Positions 26,725 to 36,919 of a stretch of 64,000 nt of DNA are shown piece after piece. The translations under genes were made by a program, and so were the position numbers. Where the stretch lies: contig OZ017799.1 in assembly GCA_963969395.1 (NCBI GenBank), forward strand, positions 25,360,501-25,424,500. The letters run 5' to 3'. The DNA comes from Pseudoscleropodium purum. Its lineage: Eukaryota > Streptophyta > Bryopsida > Hypnales > Brachytheciaceae. Every line of letters starts with the position of its first letter. Positions within the stretch are counted from its first letter, which is position 1. The notes beneath the pieces were generated by a model. The model was not told the DNA's origin and did no database searches. It saw only the letters and a list, made by a program, of their open reading frames with translations.

Positions 26725-27213
26725 TTAACCCCTAAAGGTCAAAGACTTTGTTTCCACCAAAAACACTCCAAAACTGCCATTTCTAATACAAGCACCAAAT
26801 CTTAAATGAAAAACATTTTTGGACACATTTAACCGTAGGATCTTGTAGTGAACTAGAGTGAAAAGATGTAGAAAAAATTTCAGAATTTTTCACCTTGTAT
26901 ATTGCAAGATATTAACGTTTGAAGTGACAAAAGTCATTTTTTTGGCCCTATAAAAATGCAGGCAGTTGCACTTCACAAGGTCATATTTGTATGAAAAAAT
27001 GTCCAAAATGGTGATGCTTCTTTGGATTCATTCTTCATGGCAAATTGGCTACATTCTTGAAAAATTTTAGATCATTTGGAATTGCACAACATATAGGAAA
27101 AAAATAGTAAGTAGAAAGAAATACAAAGTGATTCAAAACACTAAATTGTTAAAAATTTGATTATAAAATTGAAAAAATTCCAATCCCAAAGGTGGTAATG
27201 TAATAATAAAAAA

Positions 27214-27245
<32 letters not shown>

Positions 27246-27404
27246 TCTTTTTCTTTTTCTTTTTCTTTTAAAAAAGTATTAAAAATTGAATTAAATAAAG
27301 AACTCCAAAGTTTATTTTTGAGTAGGGAATCCATAACTACCTGCAAACTAGAACACCTCATAACTTTCATCTTGTAAATCAAAATGGAATGATTTAAAGC
27401 TTTC

Positions 27405-27443
<39 letters not shown>

Positions 27444-27713
27444 CTAAAAAACTAATTTCAAATTTTTATTTTTGAAAAAAATGATTTTTTAAGAAATTTT
27501 TGGGTTGCCCATTGAGCATTGAAAATTGCATATCATGCAATAACTTTTATACCCACATAGTCAAAAGTTATGAAAATTGTTGGGCCTTAAAGATACTCCT
27601 TGGGCACATATTATGTGAAAATTTCAGCAAAAAAGAATGAAAAATCCTTTCATAGTGAGTTGCCCAAAATTGCTATGTTGCCAAAAAATGCAGTTTTGAC
27701 CTTTAGGAGTTAA
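26725..27713 (+). mobile_element. TTAA-flanked inverted-repeat element D (981 bp) nested in the array
   Basis: The element spans 26729-27709 between two TTAA, with ends CCCCTAAAGGTCAAAG and TTTGACCTTTAGGAG. Its terminal 200 bp match B, C and E, while the middle matches A in reverse. Two TA microsatellites (about 27220-27245 and 27408-27440) lie inside. Removing it with one TTAA restores a sequence like the intact array unit at 28195-28230. Confidence 0.82.
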
Positions 27714-28239
27714 AAGCTTAATTAGTGTAGTTGGGGGGCTAGAAGTCTACTGTATTTTAATTGGAAACTAAATAATATGTTTGGAGGAACTGTATACCTT
27801 CTGGCTCTATCTAATCAGTGTAGTTGGAAGGCTGGGTGTCTCTAATTAGTGTAATTTGGAGGCCGGATGCCTCTGGGTCCTTTTTAAAAGCTTGACTAGT
27901 ACGGTTGGAAGACTGAATACCTCTAATCAGTATGGAGGGGATGCTGGACGCCTCTGGGTCCCTTGTTTAAAGCTTAATCTGTATGTTTGGAAGGCTGGCC
28001 TCTGATTAGTATGTTTGGAAGGCTGGATACCGTATGGCTCAAGCTAACCAGTTTGTAATAGGGTGGTTGGTTGGCCTATGGTTTTTTGTTTTAAAAGGCT
28101 AATTAGCTTGATGGAGGTTGTGTGCCTCTGGCTCTAATTAATTGGTATGATGGAGGACCGTATACCTCTAATTACTGTGTGATGGAGGCCAGATGCCCTG
28201 GTCTCTTTTAAAAGCTCAATTAGTATGTTGGTAGGACTG

Positions 28240-28653
28240 TAAGGTAGGAGGCTCAGAAATGGTGCATCTAAGGGCTGGTCCGCCTTTTTCATGTATTTTT
28301 TTGGATGGGAATATTTTTAGCTCATTTTTCAGACTAAGAGAAATTGATGAGGAATCTAACCCAAGTGGTTTCGTATTTTTCCAAAGATTTTTGAATTACT
28401 TATGAATTTCCAAATGAGTTGGTCAAAGGTCCCTATTTGTGACCCTAGGTCTTTCAGAAACCATTCACTTGCAATTCCAAATAAAAATGGGGAAAATATA
28501 GAGAATGATTGGCTCTTGCAATTACTAATGCTTTTTTTTCCCTTGGTTCATTCAATAACTATACTAGTCAATTTCAGAACCAACTCATGTCCATTTCACA
28601 GCCACCTAGGGTCCACTCTTAATGCCCGTACCGTTTTACAGCCTCCTACCTTA
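28240..28653. mobile_element. TA-flanked MITE (410 bp), Tc1/mariner-like target
   Basis: The element spans 28242-28651 with perfect 12-bp terminal inverted repeats (AGGTAGGAGGCT), weaker similarity further in, and a TA on each side. Deleting it and one TA restores CTGTATACCTTCTGG, identical to an intact array unit at about 27788-27803. TA duplication is typical of the Tc1/mariner superfamily. The ends do not look like classical Stowaway ends, so it may be a separate family. Confidence 0.82.
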
Positions 28654-28755
28654 TACCTTCTGGTTCTAACCAAGGGTATATAGTCTCCTCATCATACTGC
28701 TGATTGTTCAGTCTGATGGGAGGACTGTATTCTCTTGACTCTAATCAGTCAGTAT

Positions 28756-30929
28756 GAAATTCCAGCTCGGAAAAGAAAAAATAAGAACACAAGGCTTACA
28801 AGCAGACTCTTACCTTTGCCACATGTTCGGTCTTGGTTTGGGAACAGAGTATAGGGCTGGTCTCAGCTGGAACCTCCCACTGTTACTTTACACACACACA
28901 CAAATTAATCAAGCTGTTGCTTGCTTTTTGGGTCTCCCTCAGGGACCCTTTAACCCAAATAAAAAAGGAATTTTTTTTAGCAAATCAAGTATAAAAAAAA
29001 TTCAAAGGAAGAGTGAAGCTTCGCCGTATGGGGTGATTAACCCCAATTTTCTTAGCAAAGGTTTCCCACGTTAATTCAAATTGTGATTTTTTGGAGCATG
29101 GTTCCCACCCAAGTCTCACAATTGCAACTCAAATCAAGATAACGCTAGGACCACAAATTTCCAACTTAATTGTTTGGGGGATTTTCTTCAACACGAGGTT
29201 GTGAAATCCTACACAAATCAATATACTTGGAAATTGTTAATAGGACCCAATCAACACAATGCAAGTATAATCCAAGTCTAAGAGTTCCCAACTAATGGCA
29301 TTGCCAAAATTGGGCTGGGAACTTTTTAGTGTTAGTATTGACACTACAAATGACACAAGTAGGCTCAAAAGGCCCCCCACATCCTTTGCAACAAACTCAA
29401 AAGGAACAAAACTTGAAGCAATACAAGCAAACAAGCAAGCATATAGCAAAAACACGAAGGCTTTAACAAATACCAAAGAACTTACGATGTGTCCACAAAA
29501 TGGTATCAATGAAATACAAGAAAAAGGGGTGCAAAGAGAGTCAGTGGGGGCTCTTTTATACATTTTTGAGGCCTCCACTTACTTCTATTTATATTACAAA
29601 CTACCTATGTAATTAAAAACTACCAAATCCAATTATTACTATGCCTATTTCTATTCTACTGTTGAATCCTCTCTAACTTTTGGGAAAAATCTCCGATTGA
29701 AAAATGAACTATTCCGTTGGTTCTAGAAAACCCAAATTAGCTAGGGGTCTTTTCAACCCCCAACTTTTACATTAAAATCTCTCACAAAAGATAGTGTTTT
29801 TCACTACAGTACAAAATGGTGAAAACCTAAGTTTTGAAAATTGCATCTTTTACTAATTATGTCTGCTTAGAGTTATTCAGAAGGTCCAAAAACTAAGAAA
29901 ATAATTTAAGATGGCTCAATTTGGCCCTCGTATGGCTGTAATTTGAAAGTCAACGTACAGAATGTTTTGAAATTTTGTTAAAAATCGTTAGCGCCGTCGA
30001 TTCGGGTAGTTGTTGCTGTTGGAATGTTGTGAAACTTGATTAGATGCTTATATAGACCTAAACACATTGCCCTAATTTTTAGTGGGATTTTATCATCACT
30101 AGATGAATTTATACAAATTTATTCACTTTTAGTAATTTTGATTGACTTCCTATGGAATCATGTTCTGCAATTCGAAAATTTACAAAACTTTTGGAGTAAC
30201 CTCTAGAAAGCCTCTAAATTCTCTAGGCAAATTTTCAAGTTCATCCTATAGATTTCTAAGGAGAAATAAATTTACTTCCTTGGAATTTAATTCCTTCGAG
30301 GAGGAATCATTTCCATACAAGGTTTTTATGGCAGTGTAATTCCTCTAAGGAGAAATCACTCTCGTATAAGGAAATCTTGATAGTTTAATTCCTCTAGAGA
30401 AGAATCATCCTTGTGCAAAGGAATCCGATAGTCTGACTTCACCTTTATGCTTCTTGCTTGCTTCTTTGTCACAAAACACCTTTCTTTTTACTATGATTGC
30501 TACCTATAGTGTTTGTTGATTTCGTTTTGTCCCTCTTAGCCAATGTGGTTGCTTGCACTTTTGTGGATCAAATTCTTCTGAAGTCTTAGTATTTACACCA
30601 TCTCCAATTTCAAACTAAAACTACTCCCAACTTTCTAAATTAGTGCTTAAGCACCTAACTAGACTCTAAAATCATCAATATGCAACTTTTATGGAGATTC
30701 AAGACTTTTTGGAATATTACCCCATAAACATAGGGTTTCTTACAACTATTCTCTAATTCCATTTTATTAGCCCTTTTCACCATAATTATCCACAAAAATG
30801 AGCAAAAAGCAAAAAAAAGAAAATTCCAAGACCCAAGTGACAATCCGAAGGCTCACATACGTCTAATAGTCTTGTTGCATCAAATTCTATGAGATTTGGG
30901 CCATTATGCCGACAATGCATATTAGACAC
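28756..30929. other. Intergenic DNA with a short degenerate repeat
   Basis: No gene can be supported. The open frames at 29237-29578 (minus) and 29295-29612 (plus) are mirror images without motifs. At about 30240-30440 a unit of about 55 bp, containing AATTCCTCTA and GAGAATCA-like blocks, occurs roughly three times in diverged form. Confidence 0.4.
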
Positions 30930-32560
30930 ATTCAACATTGCAAAGAGGAAGTAGTTGGATGAAAAGTGGACAAGTTTTTTCTATGAGGCAAATGTGCCAT
31001 TTAATGTGGCAAAGAATGCAGCCTTCATTGAGGCGGTCAGGGCAACCTTTGTGGCATGGTTTGAATACAATCTACCTTCTTATCATTAATTTAGGACTAA
31101 TTTGATTGAACCAAAGACGTTGCAAATCAAGAAGCAAATTGAAGTTAAGGTTGGTTTTGCAGTCAAGTATTATGGGGTGTTGATATGCACCAATGGTTAA
31201 TATGATGTCAATTGGAGGCCTCTCATGAATGTAATGATGTTATGCCCCACAAGTGATGTATTTTTGGATTCCATTGACACTACCGCGTGAAAAAAAACCA
31301 TACACTACATAGCAGACCAAATCAAAGTTTATATTGAGAAGGTGAGTCCCAAATATGTGACACAAGTATGTACGGATAATGTAGCAAACATGCTTAGGGT
31401 ATTGAATGATATTGTTCTAACATATCCGCACATTTTCAAGCAAGGTTGCATGGCACATGCATTGGATTTCCTATTGGAAGATTGGGTCAAAATCCTTAAT
31501 TTTAAAGATTTAATTGAGAAGGCAAAGGGATTGTACCAATACATTTGGAACCATCATGCAACCATGTCCGTTTTTTGCGAGTTGAGTCCAAACTTGTAAC
31601 TTATAGTACCCAACAAAACCCGCTTTGCTTGTAATTTCCTCATATTGGATCAACTAGTGAAACTTAGAGGAATATTGGAGCGGTTGAAAACCCATCCGTG
31701 TGTTCTAAATTACTTTGATACCCTACCGGATGAACAAAATGGACCATGACCACCTACTGCTTCACATAATGTAAAGACAACCATTGAAGATATGGCCTTC
31801 TGGCAACAATGTGTGAACTACGTGCATATGACTAAAGACATGTTGAAGGCATTGCATGTGTTTGATGGCTGAGAACCAGCCATGGGTCGGGCGTGACTCG
31901 TAATGCACAATTTGTGAGGGCATGTGTATTCTTTAAGAGAACCACCTTTCATCGTACAGGTTGACATAGCAAACAAGTTAGGATGTCTTTCAATGCAAGA
32001 TGGGACATGATTTTTACTGACGTTCATTATGCTGCAAACAATTTGAATCCATACCTTTTGAATAACGTGGCACTTAGGGAAGATAGAATTGCCTTTCGTG
32101 CATTGTACCAAGTCATCCACAAATTGGAAGATGTAGTGGGTGTGAGGTTTAATGACGTGATGGCGGAATTAATACAATTCGAGGAGGGCACTGAACCATA
32201 CAGTGTGGCTGAGACACCCAACATTCATCTGACACAAATGGTTCTCCACCAACTGTGGCACGAGATTGGAAATCGAGCTCTTTCTAAAATTGTCATATGT
32301 ATTCTATTCCTCACATGTTCGACATGCTCTTGTGAATGAAATTGGAGTATGTATTCCTTTGTTCACAATAAGGTTTGAAATCGGTTAGCCCCTGCAAAGG
32401 TAGAGTTATTGGTATATATTTATACCAATAGCCATGTACTTTAGCAAAGACCAAGAGCCGATCTAATTCGTTGGTATGATGCAAATATCCTCTTGGAAGA
32501 TTTTGATCCGAATGTCTTTGGCCCCATTTCGATGAATGAATGCAATTGGAAATTTAACGT
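30930..32560 (+). pseudogene. hAT-family transposase relic (DUF659-type), broken by stops and frameshifts
   Basis: Conceptual translation across several stops and at least one frameshift gives a DUF659-like hAT transposase core. Recognisable pieces are the FLDSID segment at about 31262, the CTDNVANM motif at about 31370-31395, and the CMAHALDFLLEDW block at about 31450-31485, which corresponds to the family's C..HcldL.leD. Downstream, after a frameshift, a frame from 31983 contains RWDMIF and HYAANNLNPYLL, matching the region before the hAT dimerisation domain. In-frame stops show it is dead. The family is a cut-and-paste DNA transposon; no terminal repeats were located. Confidence 0.8.
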
Positions 32561-33332
32561 GATGCAAGTAGAAGAAGAAGAGGAACTTGATATGGCAGCT
32601 AACTGAGCACCTCAAGAATATCCGCCAAACCCAGATCTTTGGAAGCGGGGTGCCGATTACCTCAAGGAAGCTAGAAACTACTACGGCTCAAATGGTGACG
32701 ATGCAGATGAGGAACTCTTTAATGGCCATTGGGATCTTTGGGTACCCAATCCTTGTCATAGTCCTTTGCCTTCTCTTCCTCAAAATGAAAGCATCGCTGA
32801 AGTCCAGCCTTTATCATCCTCTTCGGAGAGCAACAATCCAAATGCCGCTAACAATCATGATGATCTTCCACTTGATGACAACCCCCCTCCAAGAAATGGC
32901 GGAAGAAACATAGGGAGTAATGCAATTCAGAATCGTGGAGGATCTTCTAATGATTTAGATGGCAATAGAGGGCCTACGGGAGTAGGTACATTAGTTGGTA
33001 GCAATAGAGTTGTCCCACTACTAGAAATGCACAACCAAAACAATAGAAATTCAATTGGTTTTTGTTATTTGAGATAGTAGAATGACCATTTTGTAACTTT
33101 TTGTGAAAATCAACAAAATGACAAATTCTTTCTATTGATTTGAATAGTGCAATGATCAAATTAACAAGTTTTTGTTGAATTTAGAATCTTTTAAGAATAT
33201 TTTAAGAATCCTTGGAATATTTTTGGAATCTTTTTGGAATATTTGAGAATCTAAATATAATGAATTTAAAAAGAATTAATCATGTAAAATTCAGTCTTTT
33301 TTCAATTCAATAGACTTTGGAGTCCATTCTCG

Positions 33333-33631
33333 CATAGTAGAATAAATTTTTTTTTAAAACTTAGACATGAGAAAAGTTGTAAATTCAAGCTAACTTTCAC
33401 TTCCAAAAATCCGTTTGTGATTTAGATTCTCCAATCAAAAGTTATAAACAAAAATCAAAGAGGGGTGGTTAGGAACATTTATTTTGACATTTTCAAACAT
33501 CTTCTCTGATTTCTGTCCAAAAATTTTGATTGGAGTATCTAAATCACAAACGGATTTTTATAGGTGAAATTTAGTTTGAATTTACAACTTTTCTTAGTTC
33601 CAAGTTTTTTGAAAAGATGTGTTCTACTATG
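33333..33631. repeat. Foldback repeat with arms of about 100 bp
   Basis: The left arm (about 33333-33440) and right arm (about 33525-33631) are imperfect inverted copies. They share CATAGTAGAA at the outer ends, AAAAGTTGTAAATTCAA, and ATCCGTTTGTGATTTAGAT. The loop is about 85 bp. It lies inside the CACTA element; no clear target duplication was found, so it may be either an insertion or an internal rearrangement. Confidence 0.75.
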
Positions 33632-33734
33632 ACTAAATGACCTCTGAAGCCTGCTAAAAATACAAAACACATGAAAAAACAATGAAAAAACTAAATATAT
33701 AAAATTATAGTTCTTGTGTGGTCACTTAAATATT

Positions 33735-33905
33735 TAGGTGGTTTAGTGGTTGGAACCTTGGACCTCCAAACATGAGGTTTAAGGTTCAAATCCCCTTGGA
33801 GGCACCCACTTGCATGGCCAGCTGCCTAGGTGGTTGCCCAGGCAGAAAAAAAATTGATTTTAAATTTGCATCATCCAAAAAAAAATTTAATTTTAAAAAT
33901 AAAAA
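33735..33905 (+). mobile_element. tRNA-derived SINE-like unit
   Basis: A polymerase III-type promoter is visible: an A-box-like TTAGTGGTTGGA at 33743-33754 and a B box GGTTCAAATCC at 33783-33793, about 30-40 bp apart as in tRNA-derived SINEs. The unit ends in A-rich sequence from about 33845. It does not fold as an intact tRNA gene by eye. It lies within the CACTA element. Confidence 0.6.
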
Positions 33906-34474
33906 AAATTTAATTTGTCCAAAACAATAGAAAATATCAAAAGATTTCAGTTGGATTTTGTCCAGAACAACACTTCTAAAATGACTAAATCATTTAACAG
34001 ATTTGAGTTGAAATTTTGTTGTTTTGGTCATGAATTTTCTAGTAGTGTCCAAGGACACCACGACACGAACATTGGAAATACAAGAATGGCACGCCTGATT
34101 GCAAGAAATCAAACGATTGGTAATGTGGCAAGGCATTTTGACCCAAAACATGTAGACCCCAATGGTGTTTTCACATTTATTGAACCACAAGAAGATCTTA
34201 TCTGTGTACCAACCCCGATTGTAAGGTGTAATGTTGGTCCTAACCAAAGTACACTGTGGCCACGTTCTTTAACCCATCTTCTCCTGCAACTTCAAATGCC
34301 ATCCGTAGACCTTTCAAGAAGGGTTAGGCTCCGTGGGGAATGTTGTTGTGACACCTCAAAGCGTTTCACATGGTATTACTGGTGGTCACCTCCCTATAGC
34401 CTCTCGACCTCTTGTTCATCATCCAATGGATCAATATCAAGAAGGCCGTAGAAGGCTATGCGACCGTAGAGAGA

Positions 34475-34556
34475 TTGGAGGTCATGGAGGGACTAGAGGC
34501 TGTGGAGGGATTGAAGGCCGTGGAGGGACTAGAGGCCGTGGAGGGACTGGAGGCCA
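34475..34556 (+). repeat. 18-bp tandem repeat encoding a Gly/Arg-rich stretch
   Basis: The unit GGCCGTGGAGGGACTAGA is repeated about four to five times with few changes. In frame +1 it reads as repeated RGGTRG-like hexapeptides. It belongs to the low-complexity tail assigned to the hAT relic. Confidence 0.8.
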
Positions 34557-35110
34557 ACATATGGGAGAAGCGTCATCATCAAGGCCTATTAACCATCTAC
34601 TCCTTGGAATAGGGGGAAGAAACCCAAATGTGGTGATACAACTATTCCTAAACACATATGTATTGAGACCTAGTAGGTGAACCCCAACATTTGTTGTTCC
34701 TTGAGTTCAAAGCGGACCGACTATAAATTCTGATGTAGAGGACCCCGACACACAATAACATAAGAGGTTTAAACACAAGCGTAGGTATGGTCAAACAATT
34801 CTAGAGCTTCGAAATGAAAACTTGGAAGTCAAGGGATATTAGAGCATAGATGGTGGCAATGGAGAAGATGAATATGATAGCAATGAAGGTGCCAATGATG
34901 AGGATGATCCAGACTGTGAAGAGGCACCAAAGGATGATGATGTTGTCATTCGAGATGCTAATTTAGCGGATCCATGTACCCAAGAAGTCCACAGATCAAG
35001 TCATTTCAATAATTGAGGTGCACCAATGGTAGATCTTTGGTCTTTAAGAGTTGAAGACAATTGTAGCAATTGGAAAAAGATCAATGATAAGAATAAGGAA
35101 TTGATTAGAT

Positions 35111-36297
35111 AACTTGTGAAAAAGTGGGTGTATTTTGGAAGTATAGATTTACTGTGTTTTTATTGTACTCTGTAATGCATAAATTTTATAAACATTTTTG
35201 GTTATCACAAACATTGAAGTCTATTATTATGTTTGTAAAATTTTTGTATTTGTTATGCATGTTGGAAACATTGGTGAGTGCAATGATATAGAAAATATTA
35301 TACACTATTCCTATTTTATATAAGAGCCACAATGAGTTGAATGAAGAATTGGGCATTTTTTTTTATCAAATTATATCAATTTCATATGTTTACATCCTAA
35401 AACACCCTCTATAGAGCACATTAAAAAAAAATGCACCCTAGCCTTGACGGTGATGTCCATGTCTAGGCCTTGGCGGTGAAGTCTGCGACCTTGATGCGTC
35501 CATTAGATGTTTTTGGGTGGTCAAGAGGGCCATCTAGGTTTGTTCTTGGGGTTGTTTCCTAAGCAGTCCGAGAATGGCCGCTATCAAAAAAAAAATTTGA
35601 AAATTTTGAAATGCAAAAAAAAATTGAAATTATTTTTTTTTTATTTCAAATTTTTAATTTCAGATGCCACATCACACAGCTACTGTGAGGCAGTACATTG
35701 CAATAAAGAATGTAGTTTCACGCAAGGAAACTCACAACCCTCTCGAGGGGTTGAATCTCATCTAATGCATGCCCTGACAGTGGCGCGATGACGTCCGCAC
35801 TCACACACTAGTGTTTATGCCCAGTCTCAACGCTCGCGCCCTGGTTCCAACGTTATAAAGTGATGTGTCATTCCAAAAAATTCCACAAGTTACAAAATTA
35901 AAGCCGTTCAGACCATCTAGACATCCAGTCCAATGACTCTAACTCGTCCGTTATGACAACCATGGTAGTGTCCAAAGCAATGATATATATCCAATTATTG
36001 AAAGCATATACTTACAACAATATTCTTGAATCTTGATGTGCCAATCCAACCACCAAATCTCAATCTTGCTATTAATTTCTATCTAGGCAATTTAAGCACT
36101 CATTAATAAGTCATACATGAAATGTAATGATATCTTTTAATCAGTATTAACTATCCTTAAACCATGCACTTTGGTATGAGATTTCCTCTTCTTAAAAAAT
36201 ATTATCCATCTCAACACCCATCTGGACTATTTCAGACCCTTTCCTAAAGACGATTGTTAATGCTTAAGCCACTTAAAAACTTGTTACATTCATACAC
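35111..36297. other. Intergenic DNA, no gene seen
   Basis: AT-rich sequence with a somewhat GC-richer patch at about 35430-35580 and 35680-35850. No motif was recognised. It may include the 3' end of the hAT relic. Confidence 0.35.
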
Positions 36298-36556
36298 ATC
36301 TATGTTGAAAATTTCAGATTTTTTGAGTATAATTTGTACTTGATATGAATTTTCTTCATTTTTTTCTTAAATAATTCTTAGTAATTTTAAATATTCCCTC
36401 CAAAATTTAAAATTTTAAGACTTGTAGTAGACATATGATTTCATCTCTAAAAAATAAAACATAAAATTTTCATTCTTATCTAGTTGCAAAATGGCAACAA
36501 ATAGAGTGATAGTTAGTGAGGCTTGACACCAATGGTCATGGGCCCGTCCTTTGGCA
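36298..36556 (+). mobile_element. Truncated copy of element family F
   Basis: This segment matches the right half of element F, including TATTTTTTGAGTATA-like and TCATTCTTATCTAGTTGCAA-like blocks and the GTGAGGCTTGA block near the end. The terminal GTCCTTT is present but the final AGGG and the TTAA are lost, so both ends are truncated. Confidence 0.65.
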
Positions 36557-36919
36557 GCAGTGAATATTTTAAGGATTACTCGTGGTCGAGTGACTTGCTC
36601 CTATAGACTCCTTAGAGGCGCCTTCTTGGTGGCTTCCTGAAAAATTTAAAAACACAATTAGGCTACAGATCTCTCCGATTGTGTAAGTATGTGGCAACAA
36701 CACATTTTTGCTTGCTTAGGGTTTCTAGCAAAGCTCCATGTGTTGTAGTTTGTACTCTAGCGGTTGCAGATTGGTTTCTAGTATGAAAAATGCCATTATT
36801 TAGGGGAGTTGAACCTCGGCCATAAAGGCCTTGCCCGATGCAATGACTAATCCCCCCACCCCCAACCAAGTTAGTAAAATGATGAAACTTAGAACCGAAA
36901 ACTTGCCGCTCTAATGGAA

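Larger units (their letters stand above)
25944..28755. repeat. Degenerate composite tandem array, interrupted by three insertions
   Basis: Diverged units recur across this stretch with recurring blocks such as CTCTAATCAGTATGT, GGAAGGCTGGATGCC, GGCTCAAGCTAACCAGTTTG and CTTTTTAAAAGCTTAAT. Short units of about 40 bp are grouped into longer ones of roughly 250 bp. The array is broken by element G (26295-26517), element D (26729-27709) and a MITE (28242-28651). Without them about 1.2 kb of array remains. It has no coding potential and I do not recognise a known satellite. Confidence 0.75.
33013..34050. mobile_element. Non-autonomous CACTA (En/Spm-type) element, 1032 bp, target duplication TCC
   Basis: The element spans 33016-34047. 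Both ends begin with CACTACTAGAAA in inverted orientation, the classic CACTA terminus, and similarity continues inward (ACCAAAACAA, then AAATTCAA). A 3-bp duplication TCC flanks it (33013-33015 and 34048-34050), as expected for CACTA. It encodes no transposase but contains a foldback repeat and a SINE-like unit. Confidence 0.87.
32580..35110 (+). pseudogene. Probable C-terminal tail of the hAT relic, interrupted by a CACTA element
   Basis: After the transposase core the plus strand keeps patches typical of plant hAT tails: an Asn/Ser/Pro-rich stretch (32766-33010), a Gly-rich stretch (34440-34560) and an acidic stretch with runs of Asp/Glu (34860-34950). The interval is split by a CACTA insertion at 33016-34047; joining the flanks puts the two halves of the same low-complexity tail side by side. 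Stops are present in all frames. That both halves belong to one element is inference from position and composition. Confidence 0.5.

Noticed and set aside
25944..28755. CRISPR array
   Set aside because: Units are diverged, spacers are not unique sequences of constant length, and the context is plant nuclear DNA.
29237..29578. 113-codon hydrophobic minus-strand frame
   Set aside because: A plus-strand frame of similar length mirrors it, the hydrophobicity follows composition, and no splice or motif support exists.
33735..33905. Functional tRNA gene
   Set aside because: A and B boxes are present but no complete cloverleaf could be drawn by eye, and an A-rich tail follows, which fits a SINE.
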